Assembly: GCA_002898295.1 (NCBI GenBank)
Contig: BEHX01000002.1
Coordinates: 124,001 to 188,000, forward strand
Source of the DNA: a bacterium HR21
GTDB taxonomy: Bacteria > Bacteroidota > Ignavibacteria > Kapaibacteriales > HRBIN21
Direction of reading: 5' to 3'
Length of the DNA stretch: 64,000 nt
Shown here: piece by piece, positions 18,262 to 28,976 of the stretch
Position numbering within the stretch: the first letter of the stretch is position 1
Layout of the letters: each line of letters starts with the position of its first letter
Program-made: the position numbers and the translations under genes
The notes under the pieces: model-generated
What the model was told of the DNA's origin: nothing
What the model saw: only the letters and a program-made list of their open reading frames with translations
Databases searched by the model: none

Positions 18262-19569
18262 ATGGGGTATCCGCCGCGTCGCTCACGAGAACCACTCGAG
18301 GAGAAACCGGGCGTGTACTGTATCCGCAGCCTGGCTCTGGCAGAGGAAGGGCGCAAGCTCATCGAGTGGGCAGAAGCCCATATGCCCGTCCTCATGGAAC
18401 TGCGTCGACGGTACAGCGCCAGCAAGCCCTTTGCGGGGTATCGCATCGCCGGATGCCTGCACGTTACAAAGGAAACCGCCGTTCTCATTCGCACTTTCGT
18501 TGCTGCCGGGGCAGAGGTTGCCTGGTCGGGCTGCAATCCGCTATCCACCAACGACGCAGTTGCTGCCGCCTTGGCTGCCGAAGGTATCCGCATCTTCGCC
18601 TGGCACGGGAACGGGGAAGACTTCTACTGGTGCATTGAGCGGACACTGGACTTCGAACCGCATCTGGCACTCGACGACGGGGCAGACCTTATCACGACCA
18701 TCCACGAGAGGTACCCCGAACTGGCAACCCGAATGCTCGGCGGGACAGAAGAAACGACCACTGGCGTCAACCGCCTCCGCGCTCGTGCCCGGCAAGGACG
18801 GCTGGTATTCCCCGTCATCGCTGTCAATGACGCAGAAACAAAGTGGGATTTCGACAACGTCTACGGCACGGGGCAATCCACCATTGACGGCATTCTGCGG
18901 GCAACCTCCGTCATGCTCGCTGGCAAGGTTTTCGTCGTTGCTGGCTATGGACACTGCGGCTCTGGCGTCGCCCGCCGAGCCCGTGGGATGGGCGCCCGTG
19001 TCGTTGTCACAGAAGTCCGTCCCATCGCTGCTTTGAAAGCGGTGCTCGAAGGCTACGAGGTCATGCCTATGGATGAGGCTGCCCGCATCGGCGATATTTT
19101 CTGCACCGCAACAGGCATGCGCGATGTTATCCGGCGCCATCACTTCGAGCTGATGAAGGACGGCGCCATCCTCTGCAACACCGGACACTACGATGTGGAA
19201 ATCAACTTGCCAGAGCTGGAAGAGCTGACGCTGCGCAAGCGGGACATCCGCCCTAACTGCACCGAATACACGCTGCGCAACGGCAAACGGCTCTACCTCC
19301 TGGCCGAGGGACGGCTAGTCAATCTCGCCGCCGCTGAAGGGCACCCCTCGGAGGTAATGGACATGTCCTTCGCCAACCAGTTCCTGGCACACCTCCATCT
19401 GGTCGAAGCTGCGAAGCGTGGCGAGCGCTTCCCCGCCGCGATCCTGCCAATCCCCCCGGAGCAAGACGAACTCGTCGCCCGCATGAAGCTCGAATCCCTG
19501 GGCATCCGGATAGACGAGCTCACCCCTGAGCAGCTTCGCTACCGCGATGACTATCTTGCCGGTACCTGA
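18262..19569 (+). CDS. ahcY: Adenosylhomocysteinase (S-adenosylhomocysteine hydrolase)
   Basis: A 435-residue NAD-dependent enzyme hydrolysing S-adenosylhomocysteine to adenosine and homocysteine. ATG 18262 is chosen 28 bases after metK, since the longer frame from 18160 only re-reads the end of metK. Motifs: GCLHVTKETAVLI, WSGCNPLSTND, NDAETKWDFDNVYGTGQS (catalytic Lys/Asp), and the NAD fold VVAGYGHCGSGVA. It is the shorter form, without the 40-residue insertion and the C-terminal KPDHYRY of the mitochondrial/proteobacterial type; the end QLRYRDDYLAGT resembles thermophile and archaeal enzymes. The 3' end overlaps the convergent cheR gene by 19 bases. Confidence 0.95.
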   Translation: MGYPPRRSREPLEEKPGVYCIRSLALAEEGRKLIEWAEAHMPVLMELRRRYSASKPFAGYRIAGCLHVTKETAVLIRTFVAAGAEVAWSGCNPLSTNDAVAAALAAEGIRIFAWHGNGEDFYWCIERTLDFEPHLALDDGADLITTIHERYPELATRMLGGTEETTTGVNRLRARARQGRLVFPVIAVNDAETKWDFDNVYGTGQSTIDGILRATSVMLAGKVFVVAGYGHCGSGVARRARGMGARVVVTEVRPIAALKAVLEGYEVMPMDEAARIGDIFCTATGMRDVIRRHHFELMKDGAILCNTGHYDVEINLPELEELTLRKRDIRPNCTEYTLRNGKRLYLLAEGRLVNLAAAEGHPSEVMDMSFANQFLAHLHLVEAAKRGERFPAAILPIPPEQDELVARMKLESLGIRIDELTPEQLRYRDDYLAGT

Positions 19570-20474
19570 AGCTCCCCTTCAGGTTTTCGGTATGCGAGCG
19601 TTCGCACGAAGTGCACCAGCTGCACCGCATCGGTTATTCCCGTAAGCGTCTCCGTTGCACCCACGAAGAGATAGCCACCCGGAGCGAGCGCATCAACGAG
19701 GTGGGAAGCGACACGCTTGCGCACCTCCGGGGAAAAATACAGCAACACGTTTCGGCAGAAGAGCACGTCCACCGGCGCCATCGAGCGCACCGAAGCTTCC
19801 TCCAGCAGATTGAGTACCGCAAAGCGCACCAGCGCTCGAATCTCCGGTACGACACGGTACTCCCCACCGCTTTCCTGGAGGTACGGGCGGTACTCTGCCG
19901 GCATCCCGTGCAGGCTGGGCGGGAAGTAGCGCCCTGCTTGAGCCGTTGCAATAGCCTCGGAGCTCAGATCCGTGCCGAGAATCTCCACCTGCACCCCTGG
20001 GAAGGCAGGCAGGAACTCCCGATGCACAACCATGGCGAGCGAATATGCCTCTTCTCCTGTCGCACAGCCGGCGCTCCAGAGGCGTAAGTGGTGCCGTCTC
20101 GCCGCAAGCTCTGGCAGTACACTCCGCACCAGCGCCGTAAAGTGCTCCGGAGAACGGAAGAAGTGCGTTTCGACAACTACGATGCTATTGAGCAACTCCT
20201 GCCGCTCACGCGCCGCATCTGGTCCGGGCTCCGTGAGCAAGGCGAAGTACTCCTCAAACGAGCTCAGCCCCAGGACCTGCATCCGCCGGAGCAGCCGCGT
20301 CTTGAGAAAATACCGCCGGTTGTCAGCAACATAGATGCCACTGAGCTGGTAGATGAGCTCTCGGAAACGCCGGAACGTCTGCTGCCCAAAGGGTGGCTCC
20401 TGCCGCGCAGCTTCAGCAAAGGGGAGGAAAACCTCTGGCGGCGTAAAACGGAGCATTCGCATCACCTCCGTCAT
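19551..20474 (-). CDS. cheR: CheR-type protein-glutamate O-methyltransferase
   Basis: A 307-residue SAM-dependent methyltransferase. The N-terminal helical CheR domain covers about 25-85. The catalytic domain has LRLWSAGCATGEEAYSLAM (SAM motif I), ILGTDLSSEAIATA (acidic residue binding the ribose) and DVLFCRNVLLYF. HFFRSPEHF matches the family's FFRD-x-HF region with Ser for Asp. It would methylate Glu residues of chemoreceptors, but no receptor, CheB, CheA or CheW is in the window, so its target may lie elsewhere or be non-chemotactic. It is the last gene of a six-gene operon; its ATG overlaps the stop of the preceding gene by four bases. Confidence 0.9.
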   Translation of the reverse strand: MTEVMRMLRFTPPEVFLPFAEAARQEPPFGQQTFRRFRELIYQLSGIYVADNRRYFLKTRLLRRMQVLGLSSFEEYFALLTEPGPDAARERQELLNSIVVVETHFFRSPEHFTALVRSVLPELAARRHHLRLWSAGCATGEEAYSLAMVVHREFLPAFPGVQVEILGTDLSSEAIATAQAGRYFPPSLHGMPAEYRPYLQESGGEYRVVPEIRALVRFAVLNLLEEASVRSMAPVDVLFCRNVLLYFSPEVRKRVASHLVDALAPGGYLFVGATETLTGITDAVQLVHFVRTLAYRKPEGELQVPAR

Positions 20475-21393
20475 GCCCCTTCCGCAGCTCGGGAGACATC
20501 CTCATCACTCTGGTCTGGCAACGATTCCAAGACAACCCGCATGCCATCGCTCGTGAAGCGTACAGCAATCAGCTCCGACGGAACCCGGTAGACAATCCCG
20601 TGGATGGCAACAATAGTATCGGCAGGGACGCTCTCCCGAACCTCGATAACGGGCTTCCGGGAACCCGTGCCGTAGAGGCGCATCTCAACCTGTTGCACCT
20701 GTTCCTGTAGCTGGGCATAGTCACGCTGCAGACGCTGGATTTGCTCCAGCGGACGCCCCCGACGCATTTGGAGGAGGCGCTCCAACTCGTGTTGCAGCTC
20801 CTGGAGCTGTCCCCGCAGCTGGCGGAACAGGGTCCGCCAATGCTCCTGCTCGAGCTGCTGCAAGAACGGCGTCCCAATGGAGAGCACCACCGCCTGCTCC
20901 CCAAAAGCCCAGCGTAACTGCCGGACGCGAATCTGCTCAGCAGCCATCAGCTGTCCGCCGAATAGTACGGCGTCCTCCGCTGCAATTTCCCGTGCTTGCA
21001 GGGTAGTAAACCGCGCTTCTCTCCGCACCGAAAGCCGTGCCCGGGCAAACAGCTGCGAGTAAATCGCCGAGTGGACTTCCATATCGCCGAGGGCAATGAC
21101 CAGAGCATGCGAACACCAGCCTTCGATACGGACACTGCCAGCAGCCAGGAGCTGGGCATGGTAGAGGTCGGATTCGCAGACAACATCTCCTTCGACAATG
21201 AGCGTTGCTCCCTCCATGCGCTCCGGCAAGCGGACGTGCCGGGCATGGAGAGTGCGGATTTCTCCGGGTCGGATTCCCTCCACCGCTTCCTGTTCTCCCT
21301 CCAGGTCTTCGAGCTCACCGCTGACGGATTGTAAGCGGCGCAGGAGAAAACGCCGTGCATGCCCGAGCAACGGCTCGGGAATCTCATACACCG

Positions 21394-21397
<4 letters not shown>
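20471..21397 (-). CDS. FapA/DUF342-family protein
   Basis: A 308-residue cytoplasmic protein. Residues about 50-175 show short repeating beta steps (GATLIVEGDVV, QLLAAGSVRIEGWCSHA, LVIALGDMEVHS, AREIAAEDAVLFGG), the right-handed beta-helix of the FapA/DUF342 and polymer-forming families. Residues about 185-255 form a Leu/Gln/Arg coiled coil, and the end GIVYRVPSELIAVRFTSDGM is a small beta domain. DUF342 proteins are linked to cell-surface, flagellar or envelope functions, but no biochemical role can be read here. It overlaps neighbouring genes on both sides by four bases, between a sigma-54 activator and cheR. Confidence 0.75.
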
Positions 21398-22850
<1,453 letters not shown>

Positions 22851-22854
<4 letters not shown>

Positions 22855-23921
22855 GAGCGTTCCTCCGCTGCTGGCAGACGGACAAGACATCGGGTGCCTG
22901 CTCCCGGTGTACTGTGCAGGAGCAGTTCCCCACGGTGCTGTATGACGATACGGCGGGCAATTGCTAGTCCCAAGCCCGTCCCGTGCGGCTTGCGGGTGAA
23001 GAAAGGCTCAAAGATACGGGCAAGATCCTCCGGGGCAATTCCCTTGCCCGTATCCTCGATGGAGACCACTACGAAGCGGGTAGCTCCAGCGTGTTCCTGT
23101 GCCGTCTGAATCGTGATGGTTCCTTCCCCTTCGATTGCATCAACGGCGTTGGAGAGCAGATTGATGAACACCTGCTGCAGCTGGCGGGCGTCTCCATAGA
23201 CTGGAGGCAACTCTGAGGCATACTGACGCTGGAGCACAATATTGCGGTTGTACAGCATCGTCCGCAGCAGCCCGAGCGCCCCTTCGAGGATGGTGTGGAT
23301 GTCGTGCAACTGCACCAACTGCGCTGTCGGACGGGCAAAGCTGAGAGTGGTCTCGATCAGCTCGGCGATCCGCTCCGTGCCTGCCAGCGCCATTTGGACA
23401 AACGAAGCGCACTCGGAGTCTTCCGGCAAGCTTTGCCGAACCAGATGCAAATTGAGCTGGATTGCTGCCAGCGGATTCCGGATTTCGTGGGCAATCCCCA
23501 CCAGGAGCTGCCCCAGTAATGCGAGCCGATCGGTCAAGACCAAGCGCTCGGTCAACCCCCGTTCATTGACCGGCTCCAGGAGCAGGACCCAGAGGTAGTG
23601 CGTCCCATCAAAGGTGACCAGGCGTGCCTGAGCATCGACGGTCTGCGTGCGTCCATCGGGAAGAGCCAACACGGTTTCTGCCCGCACCGCGCCCTGCCCG
23701 GATTCCCGCTGGAGAAGCTTATAGAGTCGTCGGAAGCCTGAGAGTACGAGTCCTTTCAGCTCCGACAACCCTAAAAGCTCTGCAGCAGCTGCCGAGGCTT
23801 CCACGATTTCCCACGTCTCCGGACGCACAATAACCCAGGCTTGCGCGGCATGCTCCAGCAGGAAACGGTACCAGCGCTCATCCCGAACGTGCTCCCCCGA
23901 GCGCTCACGAGGCTGTTCCAT
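22851..23921 (-). CDS. Soluble PAS histidine kinase, partner of the sigma-54 regulator
   Basis: A 356-residue kinase. ATG 23921 is chosen four bases after the DUF58 stop; the longer frame up to 24230 only re-reads that gene. No membrane segment is seen. A PAS-like domain (about 15-125, WEIVEASAAAAELLGLSELKG) precedes the HisKA domain with phospho-acceptor His in LVGIAHEIRNPLAAIQ and the ATPase domain with the N box (FINLLSNAVDAIEG) and G boxes (VSIEDTGKGIAPE and HGTGLGLAIARR). The layout recalls the cytoplasmic NtrB/FlgS type that phosphorylates NtrC-like regulators. The signal sensed by the PAS domain is unknown. Confidence 0.92.
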
Positions 23922-23925
23922 CACC

Positions 23926-24837
23926 CTACCTGCCATAGCGCTTGGCCAGATACTGCTGGAGTGCACGGTCAAAAGGCGTTGTGGTATCCAGCTCAACGAA
24001 GTCAATCCCATACTCGGCGCAGCCCACAGCGAGCTGCCGCTGATGGTGCTGGAAAGCGCGCTGGTAGTCCTGGTAGAAGAATGACGGGTGCACGACCATC
24101 CGCTCGCCCGTTTCCAGATCGCGGAACTCTGCGGCACGGGCACCGGCAAGCGTACGCTCAACTGGCTCCAGGATCTGGAAGGCAAGTACCTCATGTTTCT
24201 GCGCCCGGAGGCGGCGCAGAGCGGCAACACTCTCGGCAGGATCGTCGAGGAAGTCGCTCATTACCACCACGAGGCTGCGCCGGTGAAGACGCTCGGCAAG
24301 CTCGGAGAGAGCTGTCGCCAGCTGTGTCTGCCCCTTCGGTTCGGCGCTCTGCAAGAGCTCCAGGAGGACGGAAAAGTGCGATGCACGGGCACTCGGTGGC
24401 TGATAGGCTCGGAGCTCTGTATCATACAGCGCCAGTCCAACAGCGTCTTTCTGCCGCAACAGTAAGTACGCCAAGGCAGCAGCGCACAGTGCGGCGTAGT
24501 CCCATTTGGACACAGGGCTTTTGTATCGGAAGCCCATCGAGGCACTGCAATCCAGAGCGAGCAGTGTGCGCACATTGGTCTCCTGCTCAAAGCGCTTGAC
24601 GTAGAAGCGGTCCGTCCGGGCATAGACCTTCCAGTCAATCAATCGCGGTTCATCGCCCGGCTGATACTGGCGATGCTCAGCAAATTCAACGCTAAAGCCG
24701 TGATACGGTGAACGGTGAAGCCCGATGAGGAAGCCCTCAACCACTGCCCGCGCTCGCAGTTCCAGGGACTGCAACCGCATGAGCACCTCAGGCTTGAGGT
24801 ATTCCCGCCAGCGCGTCTCCCCAGGATAGACCGGCAT
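23926..24837 (-). CDS. DUF58 family protein (VWA-like fold)
   Basis: A 303-residue cytoplasmic protein. The DUF58 core EFAEHRQYQPGDEPRLIDWK (about 50-69) and the following RTDRFYVKRFEQETN are clear, then ALDCSASMGF provides the DxSxS metal site of a von Willebrand A fold. DUF58 proteins usually accompany MoxR AAA+ ATPases; none is seen here. Instead it lies between a carboxylate-amine ligase and a two-component pair, 4 bases from the kinase and 12 from the ligase. Its role is unknown; the family is thought to assist maturation or assembly of partner proteins. Confidence 0.88.
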   Translation of the reverse strand: MPVYPGETRWREYLKPEVLMRLQSLELRARAVVEGFLIGLHRSPYHGFSVEFAEHRQYQPGDEPRLIDWKVYARTDRFYVKRFEQETNVRTLLALDCSASMGFRYKSPVSKWDYAALCAAALAYLLLRQKDAVGLALYDTELRAYQPPSARASHFSVLLELLQSAEPKGQTQLATALSELAERLHRRSLVVVMSDFLDDPAESVAALRRLRAQKHEVLAFQILEPVERTLAGARAAEFRDLETGERMVVHPSFFYQDYQRAFQHHQRQLAVGCAEYGIDFVELDTTTPFDRALQQYLAKRYGR

Positions 24838-24849
24838 GCTTTTGAGCTG

Positions 24850-26055
24850 CTATGGAACCGATGGGGAAGGACGGAGCAGATCCAGGAACGGTGTGGCGTC
24901 CTCCAGCAGTCCCTGCATCGTTTCCTGATGGATGTAACGAACAACCGCCTCCAGGGAGCCGGTCTCACGCCAGACTCGAAGCTGACGATCAGCCCCCGTG
25001 CCCATCTCCAGGATCTCGTAGATGTACTCGATCTCTCGGCGCGAGCCCAGCTCATCGACAACCTCGTCAACGAACTGCAGCAACTCCCGGATCAGGTCCC
25101 GGGCAGGGAACTCGCGCTGTTTGCCGAAATCAATGAGCTTGCCGTCGAGCCCGTAGCGGACAGCACGCCATTTGTTCTCCATAATGAGCGAACGCCGGTA
25201 GATCCGGAAGCTCATGTTCTTCTCGTAGAGCGAGAAGAGCTTTGCCGCAATTGCCTGGCAGAGGGCTGCCAGCGCAACGGTCTCATCCACTCGCATGGGA
25301 ATATCGCAGATGCGGATCTCCAGGGTTGGGAAAAACGGATGCGGGCGAATGTCCCACCAGATTTTCTTCCCGTTGTCTATGCAGCCGGTGCGGATGAGCA
25401 GCTTGACGTAATTCTCAAACTCCGCCCAGCTGCCGAAGAAATCCGGCAACGCTGTGCGTGGGAAGCGCTCAAAGACTTTCGAGCGGTAGGACTTCAACCC
25501 CGTGTTCATCCCCATCCAGAAAGGCGAATTGGTGGAAAGCGCCAGCACATGGGGCAGGAAGTAGCGCATGACATTCATGAGCTGAATCTGGGTTTCCCGA
25601 TTCTCAATCCCGATGTGGATGTGCAGACCGAAGATAAGCAGCGAGCGAGCCAGAATCTGCATGTCTTCCACAATCCCCAGGTAGCGCTCATCGGGATAGA
25701 TCTCCTGCTCTTGCCAGCGGGCAAAGGGATGTGTGCTGGCAGCCCCGATGAGCAAGCCATTCTGGCGAGCCAGATGGGCAACCACGGAGCGAATCTTCAC
25801 CAGTTCTTGCCGCACTTCCTGAATCGTTCGGCAAACCCCTGTACCGACTTCGACAATCGAGCTATGGAGCTCCGGCTTGATGTGCTCGTGAAGGACCATC
25901 CGCCCTCGCGAGAGAAGCTCCATCCCAATGTGCGAGCGGAGATCCCACGTCTGCGGGTCGAGCACCATGTACTCCTCTTCGACCCCGATAGTGAAGCTGG
26001 GGCGCTGGTATGGATCGTACTCGTCCATCCGTGGGGTGACTTCCTCGGGCTTCAT
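24850..26055 (-). CDS. Carboxylate-amine ligase, YbdK/GCS2 family
   Basis: A 401-residue protein of the glutamate-cysteine ligase type 2 group. FTIGVEEEYMVLDPQT at about 21-36 is the family's EEEx nucleotide/metal motif. HEHIKPELHSSIVEVGTGVC, GLLIGAASTHPF and IFGLHIHIGI follow, with the basic substrate site WWDIRPHPFFPTLEIRICD. Such enzymes join an amine to a carboxylate with ATP, often weak gamma-glutamylcysteine synthesis; the true substrate here is not known. It is the first gene of the six-gene operon. A TACTTTCG box (26101-26108, minus) lies 45 bases upstream. The long opposite-strand frame covering it is a shadow. Confidence 0.88.
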   Translation of the reverse strand: MKPEEVTPRMDEYDPYQRPSFTIGVEEEYMVLDPQTWDLRSHIGMELLSRGRMVLHEHIKPELHSSIVEVGTGVCRTIQEVRQELVKIRSVVAHLARQNGLLIGAASTHPFARWQEQEIYPDERYLGIVEDMQILARSLLIFGLHIHIGIENRETQIQLMNVMRYFLPHVLALSTNSPFWMGMNTGLKSYRSKVFERFPRTALPDFFGSWAEFENYVKLLIRTGCIDNGKKIWWDIRPHPFFPTLEIRICDIPMRVDETVALAALCQAIAAKLFSLYEKNMSFRIYRRSLIMENKWRAVRYGLDGKLIDFGKQREFPARDLIRELLQFVDEVVDELGSRREIEYIYEILEMGTGADRQLRVWRETGSLEAVVRYIHQETMQGLLEDATPFLDLLRPSPSVP

Positions 26056-26100
26056 TGCTCGGCTTCCTCCAAGCTAGAGGACCTCAGCCGTCTACTGGCA

Positions 26101-26108
26101 CGAAAGTA
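26101..26108 (-). promoter_or_regulatory. -7-like box for the six-gene operon
   Basis: TACTTTCG on the minus strand, one mismatch to TAnnTTTG, 45 bases before ATG 26055. It lies back to back with the lpxH box at 26111-26118. Confidence 0.35.
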
Positions 26109-26110
26109 CG

Positions 26111-26118
26111 GAGTTTTG
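26111..26118 (+). promoter_or_regulatory. -7-like box for lpxH
   Basis: GAGTTTTG followed by CAC, as in the boxes at 35646 and 61091, but without the leading T. It lies 11 bases before ATG 26130, so the leader would be very short or absent. Confidence 0.3.
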
Positions 26119-26129
26119 CACAGATACTC

Positions 26130-26915
26130 ATGGAGCGCATCTGCTTTCTCGGCGACGTCCATTTGGGCTGTGGCACCCCCTCTGAGCAGCGGGCACAGGC
26201 TGCACTGCTGTGCGAGTTCCTCCGCGCTCTGCCCGGACGCTACTCCCACGTGGTCATCCTCGGCGACCTCTTCGACTTCTGGTTTGACTACCGGACGGTG
26301 ATTCCCCGAGCATTCTGGGACACGGTCGCGGTCCTCGGTGCTCTGCCGCACCAGGGGGTAACGGTGGACTACCTGATTGGCAACCATGATTTTGGGCATT
26401 GGCGCTTCTTCCGGGAAGAGCTCGGGATTGAACCATCCACCACCGATCTTGAACGGTGCTGGCACGGGAAGCGCTTCTACATTGCCCACGGCGATGGGAA
26501 GATACCGGGCGACTGGGGGTACCTGCTACTCCGGTCCATCCTGCGCAGCCGCCTTGCTCAGAGCCTCTACCGCTGGATTCACCCCGATATCGGCATCGGG
26601 CTTGCACGCTGGGCATCGCGGACGAGCCGCCAGCACACCGGGACCCCACCCCGGGACGTGGTCGAAGGATTGGAAGCGTTTGCCGCCCGGAAGCTCGCCG
26701 AAGGCTACGATATCGTTGTGCTCGGGCACAGCCACGTCCCCGTCCTGAAGCCTTTTCCCACAGGCTGGTACGTCAATCCCGGGGGCTGGCTAGAGGGTGA
26801 ACCGCTCTTTGCCTCCTTTGACGGGGAACGCTTGGAATTACTCCCCGTGCGTGGCTTCCTCGCTGCAATGGGCGAAAAATCCTCTTCGTCTGCCATGCTC
26901 GCACAGCAGCGCTGA
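26130..26915 (+). CDS. lpxH: UDP-2,3-diacylglucosamine pyrophosphatase family, LpxH-like
   Basis: A 261-residue metallophosphoesterase. ATG 26130 (MERICFLGDVHLG) is chosen; the earlier ATG at 26055 would place 25 unlikely residues ahead of the first strand. Metal-site motifs appear in order: GDVHLG, ILGDLFDFW, IGNHDFGHW, YIAHGD and VLGHSHVPV. This set, with DFWF and the helical insertion (SILRSRLAQSLYRW), is that of LpxH/LpxH-like hydrolases that cut UDP-diacylglucosamine in lipid A synthesis at the inner membrane. The rest of the Lpx pathway is outside the window. A general calcineurin-like phosphatase is the alternative. Confidence 0.85.
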   Translation: MERICFLGDVHLGCGTPSEQRAQAALLCEFLRALPGRYSHVVILGDLFDFWFDYRTVIPRAFWDTVAVLGALPHQGVTVDYLIGNHDFGHWRFFREELGIEPSTTDLERCWHGKRFYIAHGDGKIPGDWGYLLLRSILRSRLAQSLYRWIHPDIGIGLARWASRTSRQHTGTPPRDVVEGLEAFAARKLAEGYDIVVLGHSHVPVLKPFPTGWYVNPGGWLEGEPLFASFDGERLELLPVRGFLAAMGEKSSSSAMLAQQR

Positions 26916-26921
26916 GCTGCC

Positions 26922-27884
26922 ATGGAGTTCAAGGATTACTACGCCATCCTCGGGATTGAACCAAGCGCCTCTCCGGAGGAAATCAAGCGAGCTTACCGCA
27001 AGCTGGCACTCCAGTACCACCCGGACCGCAATCCGGGCAATAAGGAAGCCGAGGAGCGCTTCAAGGAAATCGCTGAGGCATACGAAGTGCTGGCAGACCC
27101 GGAAAAGCGCGCCAAGTACGACCAGCTCTACGCTCAGTGGAAGGAATTCCAACGCCGCGGCGGGCGCCCGGAAGCCTTCGACTGGTCCCCGTGGACAACG
27201 GTAGGTCCGGGCTTTGCCGAAGTGCGGTTCGTCACGGAGGAATTCCCTGACCTGGGGGACTTCTTCAGCAGCGGCTTTTCGGAGTTCTTCGAGCGCCTCT
27301 TCGGTGGATTCACAACCCAGACCCGCCGTACACGGCACTCGCGCACTGCCGCGGTTGGACTCAAGGGAGAGGATTACACGGCAACGCTCGACCTCACCCT
27401 CGAGGAAGCCTTCTCCGGTACCCAGCGTCGGCTGCGCTTCGGGGATAAAACCATCGAAGTGCGCCTCCGCCCTGGCATTCCGGACGGGCACCGCCTCCGC
27501 ATCCCGGGCAAAGGCGCCCCAGGCTACATGGGCGGTCCCCCAGGTGACCTGTACTTGACCGTCCGCATCCTGCCGCACAGCCGCTTTGAGCGCAAGGGCA
27601 ACGACCTCTACACCACGCTCACGGTTGACCTCTACACCGCTATCCTCGGCGGGACGGCAACGCTGCGCACACTGGATGGGAAAACCCTGCAAATCCGCAT
27701 TCCCCCGGAATCCCAGCCGGGCACGCTCCTCCGGCTCCGTGGACAAGGCATGCCCGACTACACAAACCCGAACCAGCGTGGCGACCTCTACGTGCGGCTG
27801 GAAGTGGAATTCCCCCGCAACTTGACCCCACAGGAACGAGAACTCTTCCAGCAACTGGCACGCCTGCGGAAGACGATTTCCTGA
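26922..27884 (+). CDS. cbpA: CbpA/type-II DnaJ co-chaperone
   Basis: A 320-residue J-domain protein. The J domain (about 3-70) has [20 protein letters not shown] and LQYHPDRN, with the HPD needed to stimulate DnaK. A Gly/Phe-rich linker (about 75-145) and two C-terminal substrate-binding beta domains (about 146-315, [36 protein letters not shown]) follow. The CxxCxGxG zinc domain of true DnaJ is absent, so it is type II, like CbpA. It lies 6 bases from both neighbours in a lpxH-cbpA-ABC cluster, without dnaK or grpE. Confidence 0.92.
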   Translation: MEFKDYYAILGIEPSASPEEIKRAYRKLALQYHPDRNPGNKEAEERFKEIAEAYEVLADPEKRAKYDQLYAQWKEFQRRGGRPEAFDWSPWTTVGPGFAEVRFVTEEFPDLGDFFSSGFSEFFERLFGGFTTQTRRTRHSRTAAVGLKGEDYTATLDLTLEEAFSGTQRRLRFGDKTIEVRLRPGIPDGHRLRIPGKGAPGYMGGPPGDLYLTVRILPHSRFERKGNDLYTTLTVDLYTAILGGTATLRTLDGKTLQIRIPPESQPGTLLRLRGQGMPDYTNPNQRGDLYVRLEVEFPRNLTPQERELFQQLARLRKTIS

Positions 27885-27890
27885 CAAGCA

Positions 27891-28976
27891 ATGACACGTC
27901 TGCGCTTGCAACAGCTGACGAAACTCTACGGCACCACCCCTGCTGTCCAAGAACTCTCGCTTACGGTCGAGCCGGGTGAATTCCTCACGGTCGTTGGTCC
28001 ATCAGGGAGCGGCAAATCCACGCTGCTGCGCCTGATTGCCGGGCTGGAGATGCCCTCCACCGGGGAAATCTTCTTCGATGACCAGCCGGTTACCCACCTC
28101 CCACCGCAGGCGCGCGATGTCGGCATGGTCTTCCAGAATTACGCCCTCTATCCCCACATGACCGTATTCGAGAACCTGGCATTCCCTCTACGGCTCCGGA
28201 AGTGGAAGCGGGAAGCCATTCGAGAACGCGTCCACAGCGTGGCGCGCCTTCTAGGCGTAGAAGATCTCCTGGCGCGCCGCCCCGGAGAACTCTCCGGCGG
28301 ACAACGGCAGCGGGTCGCTCTGGGACGGGCATTGGTGCGCTCTCCACGGCTCTTCCTCTTCGACGAACCACTGTCCAACGTGGATGCTCAGCTCCGCGCA
28401 GCAATGCGTGCGGAACTTGCAACCCTGCAGCGGACGCTGGGCATTACCGCTCTCTACGTCACCCACGACCAGACCGAGGCTCTCTCGCTGGGCGACCGGG
28501 TTGCCGTGCTCATTGCCGGACAGCTCCTCCAACTTGCGCCCGCTGCAGAGCTCTACACCAAACCCGTCTCGGTCACGGTCGCCCGCTTCATTGGCACCCC
28601 CCCGATGAACCTGCTGACCGCTACCGTAAGGCACGGCAAGCTCTCGATTGGCTCTGCCGCTATTCCGTTACCCGACTCTCTATGGCTACCCGAGGATTCC
28701 CACTGGTTACTCGGTGTACGCGCCGAGGCGCTCACCCTCTCCGCGAGCGAAAGCATGCACCCTCTGGGCGAGGTCCGTGTGCGAGCGCGGGAATACGCGG
28801 GGCATGAAGTGTTGCTGGCACTCGAGCACCCGGCAACGGCGTGCTCTCCTTTGATGCTCCGCGTGGCAGCAGGGCAGCCATGCCCGCAGCCCGGAGATGT
28901 GATCCCGCTTTTCCTCCCACCGCAGGGATGGTGCCTGTTCGAGCCGGAATCGGGCGCACGGATCTTCCCACCCTAG
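27891..28976 (+). CDS. Sugar/polyol-type ABC transporter ATPase (MalK/UgpC family), without permease genes
   Basis: A 361-residue ATPase. The nucleotide-binding domain has Walker A VGPSGSGKST (about 39-48), Q-loop VFQNYALYPHMT, signature LSGGQRQRVALGRALV, Walker B LFLFDEPLSNVDAQLR and switch His YVTHDQTEAL. A C-terminal OB/TOBE domain (about 240-355) is typical of carbohydrate importers. No membrane or binding-protein genes are adjacent, so it may energise transporters encoded elsewhere, as MsmX-type shared ATPases do. Its stop shares the palindrome CTAG with the stop of the convergent TonB receptor gene. Confidence 0.93.
   Translation: MTRLRLQQLTKLYGTTPAVQELSLTVEPGEFLTVVGPSGSGKSTLLRLIAGLEMPSTGEIFFDDQPVTHLPPQARDVGMVFQNYALYPHMTVFENLAFPLRLRKWKREAIRERVHSVARLLGVEDLLARRPGELSGGQRQRVALGRALVRSPRLFLFDEPLSNVDAQLRAAMRAELATLQRTLGITALYVTHDQTEALSLGDRVAVLIAGQLLQLAPAAELYTKPVSVTVARFIGTPPMNLLTATVRHGKLSIGSAAIPLPDSLWLPEDSHWLLGVRAEALTLSASESMHPLGEVRVRAREYAGHEVLLALEHPATACSPLMLRVAAGQPCPQPGDVIPLFLPPQGWCLFEPESGARIFPP

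Noticed and set aside
17094-19569. Methionine-salvage cluster with the MtnX-like phosphatase
   Set aside because: The phosphatase is 14 kb away in a different operon and no mtnA, mtnB or mtnD gene is present.
24715-26301. Long plus-strand open frame (528 codons) across the YbdK-like gene
   Set aside because: It is antisense to a clear GCS2-family gene and has no recognisable motifs; such shadows are common in this GC-rich DNA.
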